Assembly (NCBI RefSeq): GCF_003269295.1 | Contig: NZ_QLTT01000001.1 | Coordinates: 1,445,635 to 1,509,634, forward strand | Reading direction: 5' to 3' | Origin: Lentzea atacamensis | Lineage (GTDB): Bacteria > Actinomycetota > Actinomycetes > Mycobacteriales > Pseudonocardiaceae | Length of the DNA stretch: 64,000 nt | Part shown: piece after piece, positions 34,527 through 42,524 of the stretch | How positions within the stretch are numbered: the first letter of the stretch is position 1 | Layout: each line of letters opens with the position of its first letter | Notes under the pieces: generated by a model | Databases searched by the model: none | The model's input: only the letters and a program-made list of their open reading frames with translations | What the model was told of the DNA's origin: nothing | Translations under genes and position numbers: made by a program

Positions 34527-35164
34527 CACAGGTCCTCGTCTTCGGCCAGCACGGTGATGCCGTGCAACAGGGATGGGTCAAGGGGGCGAGCAAGCCCGGC
34601 CAGGCGGATCGCGCGCACCCGCGTCACCGGTCCGGGAGAAACCTCGAACACCGGGTCACCGGCGACGATCCGGTCGAACACCGGGCGATCGGCCGGTGCC
34701 ACGTCCATCACCACGCGCACCAGCTCGGACGCGCCGTTCGGGTGCGAGATCGACGCCGGGTGCTGCGGCGGGTCGTACGGCGTCACCAGGAACGGCACGG
34801 ACGGGTTGCGCGGATAGGCGAACGAGAACCGGATCCCGTCCCGTTCCCACGGCACCACCTTCCCGATCGGCACCCCGACCGACGAAGGCTGGTCCACGAG
34901 CACAGCGACGTCGCAGAACCCCTCACCGGCCACCGCCCAGCCCGCCATGCGCGTCCCGGAGCCCTTGCCCCAGAACAGGTTCAGCGGAACCCGCGAGAAC
35001 CGGGCACCGGCGGGCGTGGTCACCAGCTCGATGATCGGCCCCTTGGCGAACCACACGTGGGCGTGGCGCGCCGAAGCGGGCTTCACCTCGAAGCCCAGCG
35101 CGCGGAAGTCGGCCGCGGCGCGATCGAGCGACGCCACCTTCACCAGCACATGACTGCAGCTCAC
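34526..35164 (-). CDS. Glyoxalase-like domain protein of the metallophore operon
   Basis: This is a 212-residue protein with a vicinal-oxygen-chelate-like opening (SCSHVLVKVASLDRAAADFRALGFEVKP) and a later strand set (HVWFAKGPIIELVT), consistent with the Glyoxalase_3-like superfamily. It may bind a metal or an aromatic ligand. The GTG start overlaps the reductase stop (GTGA), and the stop overlaps the next start (TGATG), so it is firmly embedded in the operon. It has no counterpart that I recall in yersiniabactin or pyochelin loci. The function is unknown. Confidence 0.65.
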   Translation of the reverse strand: MSCSHVLVKVASLDRAAADFRALGFEVKPASARHAHVWFAKGPIIELVTTPAGARFSRVPLNLFWGKGSGTRMAGWAVAGEGFCDVAVLVDQPSSVGVPIGKVVPWERDGIRFSFAYPRNPSVPFLVTPYDPPQHPASISHPNGASELVRVVMDVAPADRPVFDRIVAGDPVFEVSPGPVTRVRAIRLAGLARPLDPSLLHGITVLAEDEDL

Positions 35165-36156
35165 GACACCGCCAAGATCTCGTCGAGGGGAATGACTCCG
35201 GGTTCGGACGGCCTGATCAGGGCAGGCATGCCGAGCAGAGCGCTCAGCTCCCGCCACGCGGTCGACACGCTCAGCGCCCACTGCCGTCCCGCCGGGTTGT
35301 GCAGGTCTGCCAGCGCCCGCGAAACAGCCTCCGGCCACAACTTCGCGAACACGTCCACATAGGACACTGCGTTACCGAGCACGACCACGTTCGGCGTCGC
35401 CAGCCGCGGGTCGTCCATGATCAGCCGACCGGCGGAGTCGCGCGGCGAGTGCAGCCGCGGGTTCCACAGCACCGGCCCGTGCGTGTCGGCGAGCTCCAGC
35501 ACCCCGCCCTCGCAGCCGATCGTGATGCGGTGCAGGAAGAACGAGTGGTTGTCCGGATCCTCCGGATGCACCTCGTTCTGCACCCGCAACGTCAGCGGGA
35601 TGCCGCCGATCCGCCCGTGCAGGCTCACGAACGGCCCGCCGGAGGACACCGGCCCGAACTCCCACGGCCGCAACCCGGCGATCCGGCCGAGCACGTCGAT
35701 CAACGGGTACAGCACCTGGCTGTTGCAGGCCGCGTCGATGAACTCGATCCGCTGGTGCTTCTGCAGCACCTCGGCCACCGCGAGGAACTTCCGCACCGGC
35801 CCCAGGTTCGGGTACAGCGTGTTCACCGCGTAGGAAACTCCGGCGGTGCGGGCCTCGCGCAACAACGAAGCGATCTCGTCCGCGTGCACCGGATGCTCCT
35901 GCAACACGTGCACGCCACGCTTCAGGAACGACCGCGCGATCTCCGTCCCCGGCCCGCCCAACGCCCCGGACTTCAGGACCACGCAGGCGACATCGACGTC
36001 CGGAACCTCGTCGACCGAGGTATACAGCGGTACTCCACGAGCAGCGGCGAGCTGCTCCGAGTACGCACTCCCCCGCGCCAGGATCCCCACGAGATCGGAA
36101 CCCACCGCATCCAGGTAGATGCGGCCGAAAGACGTACCGGCGACGACTACGCGCAC
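35161..36156 (-). CDS. Thiazolinyl imine reductase (Irp3/YbtU/PchG-like)
   Basis: This is a 331-residue NAD(P)H-dependent oxidoreductase of the Gfo/Idh-related group used in yersiniabactin and pyochelin assembly, where it reduces one carrier-bound thiazoline to a thiazolidine. Visible features are the N-terminal Rossmann start (VVVAGTSFGRIYLDAV), the LQEHPVHADE segment typical of PchG/Irp3, and the YAVNTLYPNLGPVRKF region. The best start is a GTG at 36156, which overlaps the salicylate synthase end by 10 bases but lacks a strong ribosome-binding site. The reduced ring would then be N-methylated by the embedded MT of the terminal NRPS. Confidence 0.85.
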   Translation of the reverse strand: MRVVVAGTSFGRIYLDAVGSDLVGILARGSAYSEQLAAARGVPLYTSVDEVPDVDVACVVLKSGALGGPGTEIARSFLKRGVHVLQEHPVHADEIASLLREARTAGVSYAVNTLYPNLGPVRKFLAVAEVLQKHQRIEFIDAACNSQVLYPLIDVLGRIAGLRPWEFGPVSSGGPFVSLHGRIGGIPLTLRVQNEVHPEDPDNHSFFLHRITIGCEGGVLELADTHGPVLWNPRLHSPRDSAGRLIMDDPRLATPNVVVLGNAVSYVDVFAKLWPEAVSRALADLHNPAGRQWALSVSTAWRELSALLGMPALIRPSEPGVIPLDEILAVS

Positions 36157-37331
36157 GACGGCACCAGGAACCGGGAGACGCTGCGCAGCTTCTCGACCGT
36201 CTCCTCCAGCTCGCGCTCGGGCGTCGACTGCGCCACGATCCCCGCGCCCGCCCGCAACCACGTCTCACCATCGCGCCGGAACACGCTGCGCAGCACCAGA
36301 GCCGCGTCCAGCGACCCGTCCGCGTCGATCCGCACCACCGCGCCGCTGTAGAGCCCGCGCTCCGGTTCGACCCTGCCGATCAACGAGCACGCCTCGGCCT
36401 TCGGGATGCCCGACGCCGTCACCGCGGGGAACAACGCGGCCAGCGCGTCCCACGGCGAACGGCCCGGTGCCAGCAGCCCGGTGACCTCGGACGCGAGGTG
36501 CTGCACGCTGCCGCGTTCCTTGACGGACATGAAGTCCGCGACCTTCACCGACCCGTGCCCGCACACGCCCGTCAGCTCGGCGGCCGCGAGCCGCACGGAG
36601 ATCGCGTGCTCGAAGACCTCCTTGGCGTCGCGGTAGAGCTCCTCACGCCGCGCCACGTCGAACACCGCGTCGTTCACCAACGCCCGAGTGCCGGCCAGCG
36701 GTTGCGTGATCACCTCACCGAGGCCGTCGACACTGGCCACGACCTCGGGACTGAAGCCGAGCGCCTCCCAGCCGCCGAGCCGCAGCAGGAACGACCGCGC
36801 CGGGTCGTTGCCGCGCCGGCCCGCCAGGTAGGTCGCGGGGAAGTCGAGGTCGGCGGGCAGCGGCACGACCCGTGACAGGATCACCTTCTCCAGCAGCCCG
36901 GCCCGGATGTCCGCGACGGCGGCGGCGACAGCGGCCCGGTAGTCGTCGGCGCCGCACGTCTCGATCGGCGCCTGCACCCGTTCCCCGCCGACGACCAGCG
37001 GCGCGACGGAAGCGAGGCGTTTCTCCAGCAGCAGAAGGGATTCCTCGTCCACCGAGCGCAGCAACGCGCTGCCGTCGCCGAACCGGATCTCGTCCCGCGG
37101 CACCGCGAGGTAGCCGGTGCGCTCGAACGTGACCCACCCGTAGGCCGTGCGCCCGTGGAACGCGGCCAGCTCGCCGAACCCGCCGGAGACGGTCTCCGCC
37201 TCACCTTCGGCGAACCACACCGCACCCCGGTCCTCGTAGACCACGTGCGGCTCGACACTCGCGCGCGCCAGCGCCGCGGCTGTCTCCAGCGGGTCGGCCG
37301 TCCAGGGGACGCGCCGCTCAGACGTTCTCAA
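36147..37331 (-). CDS. Salicylate synthase (MbtI/Irp9-like)
   Basis: This is a 394-residue chorismate-utilising enzyme that converts chorismate to salicylate via isochorismate. It carries the MbtI/Irp9 core: the general-base Lys in LEKVILSR, PLAGTRAL, MSVKERGSVQHLASEVTG, LFPAVTASGIPKAEA and RGLYSGAVV, and ends with the acidic ERELEETVEKL segment. It is shorter at the N-terminus than MbtI (450). The start is a TTG at 37331 after GAGGG and overlaps the thioesterase end by 14 bases. It makes the starter unit for the ligase at 17356-18732, so no external salicylate is needed. Confidence 0.9.
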   Translation of the reverse strand: MRTSERRVPWTADPLETAAALARASVEPHVVYEDRGAVWFAEGEAETVSGGFGELAAFHGRTAYGWVTFERTGYLAVPRDEIRFGDGSALLRSVDEESLLLLEKRLASVAPLVVGGERVQAPIETCGADDYRAAVAAAVADIRAGLLEKVILSRVVPLPADLDFPATYLAGRRGNDPARSFLLRLGGWEALGFSPEVVASVDGLGEVITQPLAGTRALVNDAVFDVARREELYRDAKEVFEHAISVRLAAAELTGVCGHGSVKVADFMSVKERGSVQHLASEVTGLLAPGRSPWDALAALFPAVTASGIPKAEACSLIGRVEPERGLYSGAVVRIDADGSLDAALVLRSVFRRDGETWLRAGAGIVAQSTPERELEETVEKLRSVSRFLVPSCA

Positions 37332-38058
37332 GGTCCCTCATCTCCAGGGTGGCTGCAACGATGCTCAACAGAGCGTCCACTTCGGACACCAGGTAGAAGT
37401 GCCCGCCGGGCAGCACGTGCCGCGCGAACGGACCGGACGTGAACCGCGCCCAGTCACCGGCCTGCTCGGGCGTCACCTCGCTGTCGGCCGAACCGAGCAC
37501 CGCGGTGATCGGACAGCTCGGCAACGGGCCGGAGCGGTACGCGTAGGTCTCGGCGATGCGGAAGTCCGCGCGAATCGGTGGCAGAAACACAGATCGGGCC
37601 TCGGGTTCGGCCAGCAGCGCGCCGTCCGTGCCGCCCAGCCGCACGATCTCGCCGACGAGCTCGGCGTCCGGAAGCTGGTGCACCCGGCCGTTCTCGCGGC
37701 CGTCCGGCGCCTGCCTGCCGGAAACGATCAGGTGAACGGGCGGTGTCCCGTAGCGGTGTTCCAGCACGCGCGCCGCCTCGAACGCGGTGATCGCCCCGAG
37801 GGAGTGCCCGAACAGGACCAGCGGCTTGTCCTTCGGCACCGCTTCCGCCACGGCCCGAGCCAGTTCCGGAACGCTTGCGGCACAAGGATCTCCGATGCGA
37901 TCAGCGCGGCCGGGGTACTGCACGGCGTGCACCTCGGCCGGCAACGCGCCCCACCCGTGGAAGAAGCTCGCCGATCCTCCGGCGTGTGGCAGGCACACGA
38001 TCCGCACTGCGGCGCGCGGCCGAGGCGCGCGGCAACGCAGCCAGGTTTCACTCTTCAC
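37318..38058 (-). CDS. Type II thioesterase (YbtT/PchC-like)
   Basis: This is a 246-residue editing thioesterase that removes wrong or stalled acyl groups from carrier proteins. LVCLPHAGGSASFFHGW near the start, the nucleophile elbow FGHSLGA and the late His in LPGGHFYLV are diagnostic. The GTG at 38058 is preferred because GGGGG stands about 7 bases upstream and the product then begins like YbtT. The ATGs at 38094 and 38112 lack ribosome-binding sites, and the latter lies inside the Zur-type box. It is the first gene of the long operon. Confidence 0.87.
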   Translation of the reverse strand: MKSETWLRCRAPRPRAAVRIVCLPHAGGSASFFHGWGALPAEVHAVQYPGRADRIGDPCAASVPELARAVAEAVPKDKPLVLFGHSLGAITAFEAARVLEHRYGTPPVHLIVSGRQAPDGRENGRVHQLPDAELVGEIVRLGGTDGALLAEPEARSVFLPPIRADFRIAETYAYRSGPLPSCPITAVLGSADSEVTPEQAGDWARFTSGPFARHVLPGGHFYLVSEVDALLSIVAATLEMRDLENV

Positions 38059-38106
38059 GAAACAGCCCCCACTTGCCTCACCCGATAGAGTCATCGTGGG
38101 CACTAC

Positions 38107-38121
38107 TGACAATGATTGTCA
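38107..38121. promoter_or_regulatory. Zur-type operator (perfect 7-1-7 palindrome)
   Basis: TGACAATGATTGTCA is a perfect 7-1-7 inverted repeat matching the actinobacterial Zur pattern (TGAxAATGATTxTCA). It lies about 50 bases upstream of the thioesterase GTG, just after a possible -10 (TATGCG on the minus strand, 38131-38126), so bound Zur would cover the transcription start of the metallophore operon. Zinc repression is inferred; the coelibactin cluster of Streptomyces coelicolor is known to be Zur-controlled. Confidence 0.75.
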
Positions 38122-38152
38122 ACGTCGCATAGGACCAACCACCCCCGTTTGG

Positions 38153-38171
38153 TCAAGTTAGGCTAACCTAA
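38153..38171. promoter_or_regulatory. IdeR/DmdR-type iron box
   Basis: This 19-mer matches the iron-box consensus TTAGGTTAGGCTAACCTAA at 17 of 19 positions, including an unbroken TTAGGCTAACCTAA. On the minus strand it abuts a possible -35 (TTGACC) for the long operon; on the plus strand it contains a possible -10 (TAACCT, 38164-38169) for the MFS gene. Iron-dependent repression of both directions is predicted. Confidence 0.8.
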
Positions 38172-38210
38172 CTCAACGGTCAATCGCGCGTCTCAACTCG
38201 AGGGGAACCA

Positions 38211-39398
38211 GTGCGCAAGTCCTTGGCGCCATTGCTGATCACCGTTCTGGTGATGTACTCGGCGCAGCAGTTGCTCACCCCGATCCTCGCCCCGCTCTCC
38301 CGTGAGCTGACTCTCACCGAGACGCAGCTGGGGCTGGTGATCACGATCGCCGCGGCGGCGCTCACCGTGTCGAGCCCGCTCTGGGGCCGCGCGCTCGACA
38401 CGATCGGGCTACGCCGCGTGCTGCTCGCCGGGCTCGCCCTGTGCGTCACGGGACTGGCCGGATTCGCGGTGGTGTCCAGCCTGGGCCTCGACGAGACGCT
38501 GACGCCCGGCCCGATCTTCACGCTCATGCTCGTGTTCCGGAGCGTCATCTTCGGCGCAGGTCTCGCCGCACTGCCCGTCGCGGCGCTCGCCGTCGCCGGC
38601 ACGGCCACGACCGACGAGGCCGAACGCACCAAGGCCGTAGGGCTGGTCGGTGCGGCGCAAGGACTTTCCATCGTCATCGGCCCGGCCGCCGGTGGCGCGC
38701 TCGCCGTCTTCTCGTTGCTGCTGCCGCTCTACCTCGCACCCGTCATCGCCGCACTGCTCGCGCTCTGGGTCGGCATCGCGGTGAAGCCGGCAGCCGTCGA
38801 ACGTCCACAGCAGACGGTCCGATCCCGGCCGTGGGAGTTGTGGCCGGTGTTCGGCGTCGGGTTCCTGATGTACCTGTCACTCGGCCTCGTGCAGGTGATC
38901 GTCGGGTTCCTCGTCGCTGACCGGCTGCACCTCGATTCCCGCGCCACCGCGGGAGCTGTCGGCGTGGTGTTGTTCGTCGCGGGCATCGGGCTCGTCGCCA
39001 CGCAGGGTGCGCTCGTGCCGAAGCTGCGCTGGCCGGCCGCCAGACTGATGCGCGTCGGCGCGCCGATCGCGTTGGCGGGCTACGGAATTCTCACGTTCGC
39101 CTCGTCGCTGTGGTTGATGGCCGCGGCGTTCCTCGTGACCTCCGTCGGCCTCGGCCTGGCGGTGGCGGGCTTCGCCGCCGCGGCCTCACTCGGTGTCGGC
39201 CCCGAGCACCAGGGCTCGATCGCCGGGCTCATCAACGCCACCACCGGGCTGACGTTCATCCTCGGACCGCTGCTGAGCACCGCGCTCTACGAGGTTGAGC
39301 CGGTCGTGCCGGTGATCGCCGCCGCGGTGGCCGCCGCGCTCGCCTTCGGTCTGTCGCTGCGAAAAGTCACGCCGCGCACGCCACAATCGGTGGCGTGA
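38211..39398 (+). CDS. MFS transporter of the metallophore locus (YbtX/Irp8-like)
   Basis: This is a 395-residue major facilitator with about twelve spans. The GTG at 38211 follows AGGGGAA at a good distance. The loop-2 region (SPLWGRALDTIGLRRVLLAG) matches the MFS signature. It is divergent from the biosynthetic operon and shares its iron box, so export of the apo-metallophore or a role like that of YbtX is likely. The stop overlaps the LigT-like gene by GTGA. Confidence 0.85.
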   Translation: MRKSLAPLLITVLVMYSAQQLLTPILAPLSRELTLTETQLGLVITIAAAALTVSSPLWGRALDTIGLRRVLLAGLALCVTGLAGFAVVSSLGLDETLTPGPIFTLMLVFRSVIFGAGLAALPVAALAVAGTATTDEAERTKAVGLVGAAQGLSIVIGPAAGGALAVFSLLLPLYLAPVIAALLALWVGIAVKPAAVERPQQTVRSRPWELWPVFGVGFLMYLSLGLVQVIVGFLVADRLHLDSRATAGAVGVVLFVAGIGLVATQGALVPKLRWPAARLMRVGAPIALAGYGILTFASSLWLMAAAFLVTSVGLGLAVAGFAAAASLGVGPEHQGSIAGLINATTGLTFILGPLLSTALYEVEPVVPVIAAAVAAALAFGLSLRKVTPRTPQSVA

Positions 39399-39895
39399 GG
39401 CTGTCCGTCGCGATCTGGCCGCCGCCGGAGATCGTCGCGGTGCTCGGTGCGCTCCACCGGGCACCGGGCGTGCGGTGGTCGGCGCCCGAACAGTGGCTCG
39501 TCAAGGTGCGGCCGCTCGGCACCGTGCCCGAACGGGTCGTGCCCGGCCTCGTCGAGGCGCTGGCCGAGGAACTCGACGGCGCACCGGCGGCCAGGTGCGT
39601 GCTCGGCCCGCGCACCCGTCCGATCGGGCAATGGCTCGGCGTGCCGGTGTCCGGTCTCGACGAGCTCGCGGCAGCGGTGTTCGGCGCGACCGCGCCCATC
39701 GTTCCCGTGACGCATCCTCAGCCGTTCCAGGCCGATGTGGTCGTCGCGCGCGGCCGGGTGCCCGCGTCGGTGGCGGGTGAGGCGATCAGTGGCGAGTGGA
39801 TCGCCGACAGGATCGCGTTGGTGGCCGATCGAAGCTCACCCGGCAGAACGCGGTTCGAGGATCTGGCTCGCTTCGAGCTGGAACGCCCGGCGTAG
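39395..39895 (+). CDS. Degenerate 2'-5' RNA ligase (LigT/ThpR)-like protein
   Basis: This is a 166-residue protein whose order of segments (MRLSVAIWPPPEIVAVLGAL, VRWSAPEQWLVKVRPLG, FQADVVVARGR) follows the LigT/2H phosphoesterase family. Both catalytic HxT motifs are lost: the first reads LVK and the second DVV. It is therefore probably not an active phosphodiesterase. It is translationally coupled to the metallophore MFS gene (GTGA) and overlaps the convergent sigma gene by 60 bases. The function is unknown. Confidence 0.7.
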   Translation: MRLSVAIWPPPEIVAVLGALHRAPGVRWSAPEQWLVKVRPLGTVPERVVPGLVEALAEELDGAPAARCVLGPRTRPIGQWLGVPVSGLDELAAAVFGATAPIVPVTHPQPFQADVVVARGRVPASVAGEAISGEWIADRIALVADRSSPGRTRFEDLARFELERPA

Positions 39896-40345
39896 CTCGC
39901 ACAACGCGTAGTGCGTGCGGGACTTCACCGTCCCCGTCGGCACGCCCAGACACACAGCAGCCTCGGTGTAGGTGCGGTCGTTGTAGTAGAGCTCGGTCAG
40001 CACGCGACGGTGTTCATAGGACAGAGATGCGAGCACCGCCTCCATCAACAGCGCGTCGACGACACGCTGGGCGTGATCCGGAACTGGTTCCGGTTCGTGT
40101 TCTGCGGTCTCGTGCGGCCGCACCGTCCTCGCCCGCACCCGGTCGATGACGACGTTGCGCGCCACCGTGATCAGCCAGCCGCGAGCGGAGGATCCGTCGG
40201 CGAACGACTCGGGATGCCGCCAGGCCCGCAGGAAGGTCTCCTGCACGACGTCCTCGGCGGCCGCGCGGTCTCCGGTCAGCCGGGTCGCGAAGTTCAGCAG
40301 ACAGTGGTGATGATCCTCGTAGAGCACGCGTAGGAAGTCGTGCAT
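39836..40345 (-). CDS. ECF RNA polymerase sigma factor
   Basis: This is a 169-residue sigma-70 family protein with region 2 (LLNFATRLTGDRAAAEDVVQETFLRAWRHP) and region 4 (LSYEHRRVLTELYYNDRTYTEAAVCLGVPTGTVKSR). The ATG at 40345 gives a normal length; a TTG at 40381 is an alternative. It resembles SigK/SigL-type ECF factors, but the zinc-binding anti-sigma partner usually encoded next to these is absent. It sits beside CopC, so a role in envelope or metal stress is possible. Confidence 0.83.
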   Translation of the reverse strand: MHDFLRVLYEDHHHCLLNFATRLTGDRAAAEDVVQETFLRAWRHPESFADGSSARGWLITVARNVVIDRVRARTVRPHETAEHEPEPVPDHAQRVVDALLMEAVLASLSYEHRRVLTELYYNDRTYTEAAVCLGVPTGTVKSRTHYALCELRRAFQLEASQILEPRSAG

Positions 40346-40428
40346 GCGGGTCAGTGAAATCGACCCCCGCCCGACGGACAACGAACCTGTCTGATCCGAT
40401 AGGGAACCCCGTACAGCAAGTGTGCCAT

Positions 40429-40434
40429 TACGCT
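40429..40434 (+). promoter_or_regulatory. -10 hexamer for leaderless copC-like transcript
   Basis: TACGCT fits TANNNT and lies exactly six bases before the GTG at 40441, with no ribosome-binding site in between. Leaderless initiation is inferred. Confidence 0.4.
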
Positions 40435-40440
40435 GCGCAC

Positions 40441-40983
40441 GTGAGGCGTTACTTCAGCGCGCTCGTGCTGGCACTGCTCGCCGCGACGGTTGTGGCCGTC
40501 CCCGCGCAGGCCCACGCCGAGCTCAAGAGCAGCAATCCGGCGTCCGGCGCGGCACTCGACGCGCCGCCCCAGCAGATCGAGCTGACGTTCAGCGACGTCA
40601 TCAGCCTGCCCGACGGTGACGCGGTCACCGTGACAGGGCCCGACGGTGCCAAGTGGCCCGTCACGCAGACCCACGCCGCCGACAGGACGATCACGGCGAA
40701 GGTCGACGCCGCCGCGGCGAAAGCGGGTGCTCACACGCTCGAGTGGCGAGCCACGGCCGACGACGGTGACGTCATCAGCGGCAGGTTCACCTTCACACTG
40801 AACGTGGCCGCGCCGACCTCCGAAGCGCCGACGTCGTCCGTGACGATGAGCGCACCGGTGTCGAACGCTCCCCCGGCGACCACGCCGGCCGAGTCAGGTG
40901 GCGTGCCCGCCTGGCTGTGGGTCGTGGTCGGGCTGATCGCGGTCGTCGGCGCGATCCTGCTGGTCCGCCGTCGCAAGACCTAG
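40441..40983 (+). CDS. CopC-domain copper-binding protein, membrane anchored
   Basis: This is a 180-residue exported protein. After a signal peptide cut near PAQA, the mature chain begins [15 protein letters not shown], with the N-terminal His that is a copper ligand in CopC/YobA proteins. The beta-barrel core ends near [17 protein letters not shown], a Ser/Thr/Pro-rich linker follows, and a C-terminal span ([20 protein letters not shown]) with RRRK anchors it. The CopD membrane partner is not adjacent. The GTG start appears leaderless. The last 90 bases overlap the convergent ECF42 gene. Confidence 0.87.
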   Translation: MRRYFSALVLALLAATVVAVPAQAHAELKSSNPASGAALDAPPQQIELTFSDVISLPDGDAVTVTGPDGAKWPVTQTHAADRTITAKVDAAAAKAGAHTLEWRATADDGDVISGRFTFTLNVAAPTSEAPTSSVTMSAPVSNAPPATTPAESGGVPAWLWVVVGLIAVVGAILLVRRRKT

Positions 40984-42117
40984 TCGTCGCGAGATGAGGT
41001 CGCGTTCGGCCGGGTGCTCCGCCCGTTCGAGCGCGGCCTTCAGCGCCGCAGACGGGTCTTCGCCGAGCCGTTTCAGCAGATCAGCGCGGACGGCGTGGAA
41101 CAGGTGGTAGCGGTCGAGGTCGAGCGCGTCGACTTCTTGCAAGGCCGCGGCCGGTCCCTCGACCTCGGCGAGGGCGACGGCGCGATGCAGGGCCACGACC
41201 GGGCTGGGCATGATCGCCAGCAACTGGTCGTAGAGCGCCAAGACCTGATGCCAGTCGGTCGGCGGATCGCTGTGCACGGCGTTGATGGCGGCCTGGATCT
41301 GGTACGGCCCCGGCCGGTTCCAGCGCAGGCAGCGCCGCACGATGTCCTGGCCCTCCGCTATCAGCTCCGCGTCCCACCGCGACCGGTCCTGGTCCTCGAG
41401 CAGCACCAGCGAACCGTCCACGACGCGAGCCTCCTGGCGTGAGGCGACGAGCAGCATCAACGCGAGCAGCCCCCACACCTCTGGTTCGTCCGGCATGAGC
41501 TGGGCCAGCACGCGCCCGAGCCGGATCGCCTCCCCTGTGAGCTCGGCCTTGTCCAGGTAGCCCTCGTTGAAGATCAGGTAGATGACCGCGAGCACTGCCT
41601 TCAGGCGTTCGGGCAGGTCGGCGTCACGCGGCACCCGGTACGGGATGCGGGCCGCGCGGATCTTGCCCTTCGCGCGCACGATCCGTTGCGCCATCGTGGG
41701 TTCGGGCACCAGGAACGCCCTGGCGATCTCCGCCGTGGTGAGACCGCCGAGCAGCTTCAGCGTCAGCGCGACCTGGGCCTGCAGCGCGAGCGACGGGTGG
41801 CAACAGGTGAAGATCAGCCGCAGGCGGTCGTCCGGCACGTCTCCCACCTCCTCCTCCGGTTCGTGCTGCAGCAGCGCTGCCTGCGCGTGCTTCTCGCGGC
41901 CCTTGGTCTCGCGGCGCAGCCTGTCGATGGCGCGGTTGCGGGCGGTGGTGATGATCCAGCCCGCTGGTGCCGGCGGGACGCCCTTGACCGGCCACTGTTC
42001 GGCGGCCGTGGCGAAGGCGTCCTGCACCGCCTCCTCGGCGAGGTCGAGGTCGCCGAGGACGCGGGTCAGGACGGACACGGCGCGGCCGTACTCCGCACGG
42101 AAGATCTGCTCGATCAT
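40894..42117 (-). CDS. ECF42-type RNA polymerase sigma factor with C-terminal TPR-like domain
   Basis: This is a 407-residue sigma factor: region 2 ([30 protein letters not shown]), region 4 ([36 protein letters not shown]) and a long helical extension containing YLIFNEGY and repeats such as [19 protein letters not shown]. This layout with an adjacent YCII/DGPF protein defines the ECF42 group, which is thought to work without a classical anti-sigma factor. The ATG shares one base with the YCII stop (TGATG). Confidence 0.88.
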   Translation of the reverse strand: MIEQIFRAEYGRAVSVLTRVLGDLDLAEEAVQDAFATAAEQWPVKGVPPAPAGWIITTARNRAIDRLRRETKGREKHAQAALLQHEPEEEVGDVPDDRLRLIFTCCHPSLALQAQVALTLKLLGGLTTAEIARAFLVPEPTMAQRIVRAKGKIRAARIPYRVPRDADLPERLKAVLAVIYLIFNEGYLDKAELTGEAIRLGRVLAQLMPDEPEVWGLLALMLLVASRQEARVVDGSLVLLEDQDRSRWDAELIAEGQDIVRRCLRWNRPGPYQIQAAINAVHSDPPTDWHQVLALYDQLLAIMPSPVVALHRAVALAEVEGPAAALQEVDALDLDRYHLFHAVRADLLKRLGEDPSAALKAALERAEHPAERDLISRRLGLATADQQDRADDRDQPDHDPQPGGHAT

Positions 42118-42464
42118 CAGTAGGCGATGGGCCTGACCTCGATCGACAGCGGGGCCAGCACGGTGGCGAGCTTGCGGCCCCACTCCAGTGCCTCGTCGAG
42201 GTCAGCGGCCTGGATGACCGTGAAGCCGCCGATGTGCTCCTTGCCCTCGGTGAACGGGCCGTCGGTCATCAGCACGTCGTCGTCCTTCGCCCTGAGCACG
42301 GTCGCGGTCGACGGCGGGTGCAGGCCGACCGCGAAAACCCACGCGCCCTTGGCCTGCATCTCCTCGTTCAACGCGGCCAGGTTCGCCATGATCGGGTCGA
42401 GCACCTCGGGCGGCGGGACCTCACCGTCGGGCTGGTAGATGCTGAGCAGGTACTTCTGGGTCAT
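42117..42464 (-). CDS. YCII/DGPF-domain protein, ECF42 partner
   Basis: This is a 115-residue YCII-related protein with the [14 protein letters not shown] motif that names the DGPF family, always found beside ECF42 sigma factors. AAAGGAG precedes the ATG at 42464 by a normal distance. It is cotranscribed with and coupled to the sigma gene. Whether it modulates the sigma factor or acts as an enzyme is not known. Confidence 0.87.
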   Translation of the reverse strand: MTQKYLLSIYQPDGEVPPPEVLDPIMANLAALNEEMQAKGAWVFAVGLHPPSTATVLRAKDDDVLMTDGPFTEGKEHIGGFTVIQAADLDEALEWGRKLATVLAPLSIEVRPIAY

Positions 42465-42524
42465 GGTGGTCTCCTTTCGCCCTTTGTACGAACGCGGCCC
42501 GCCGGTTTCGACAACCATGGCGAC

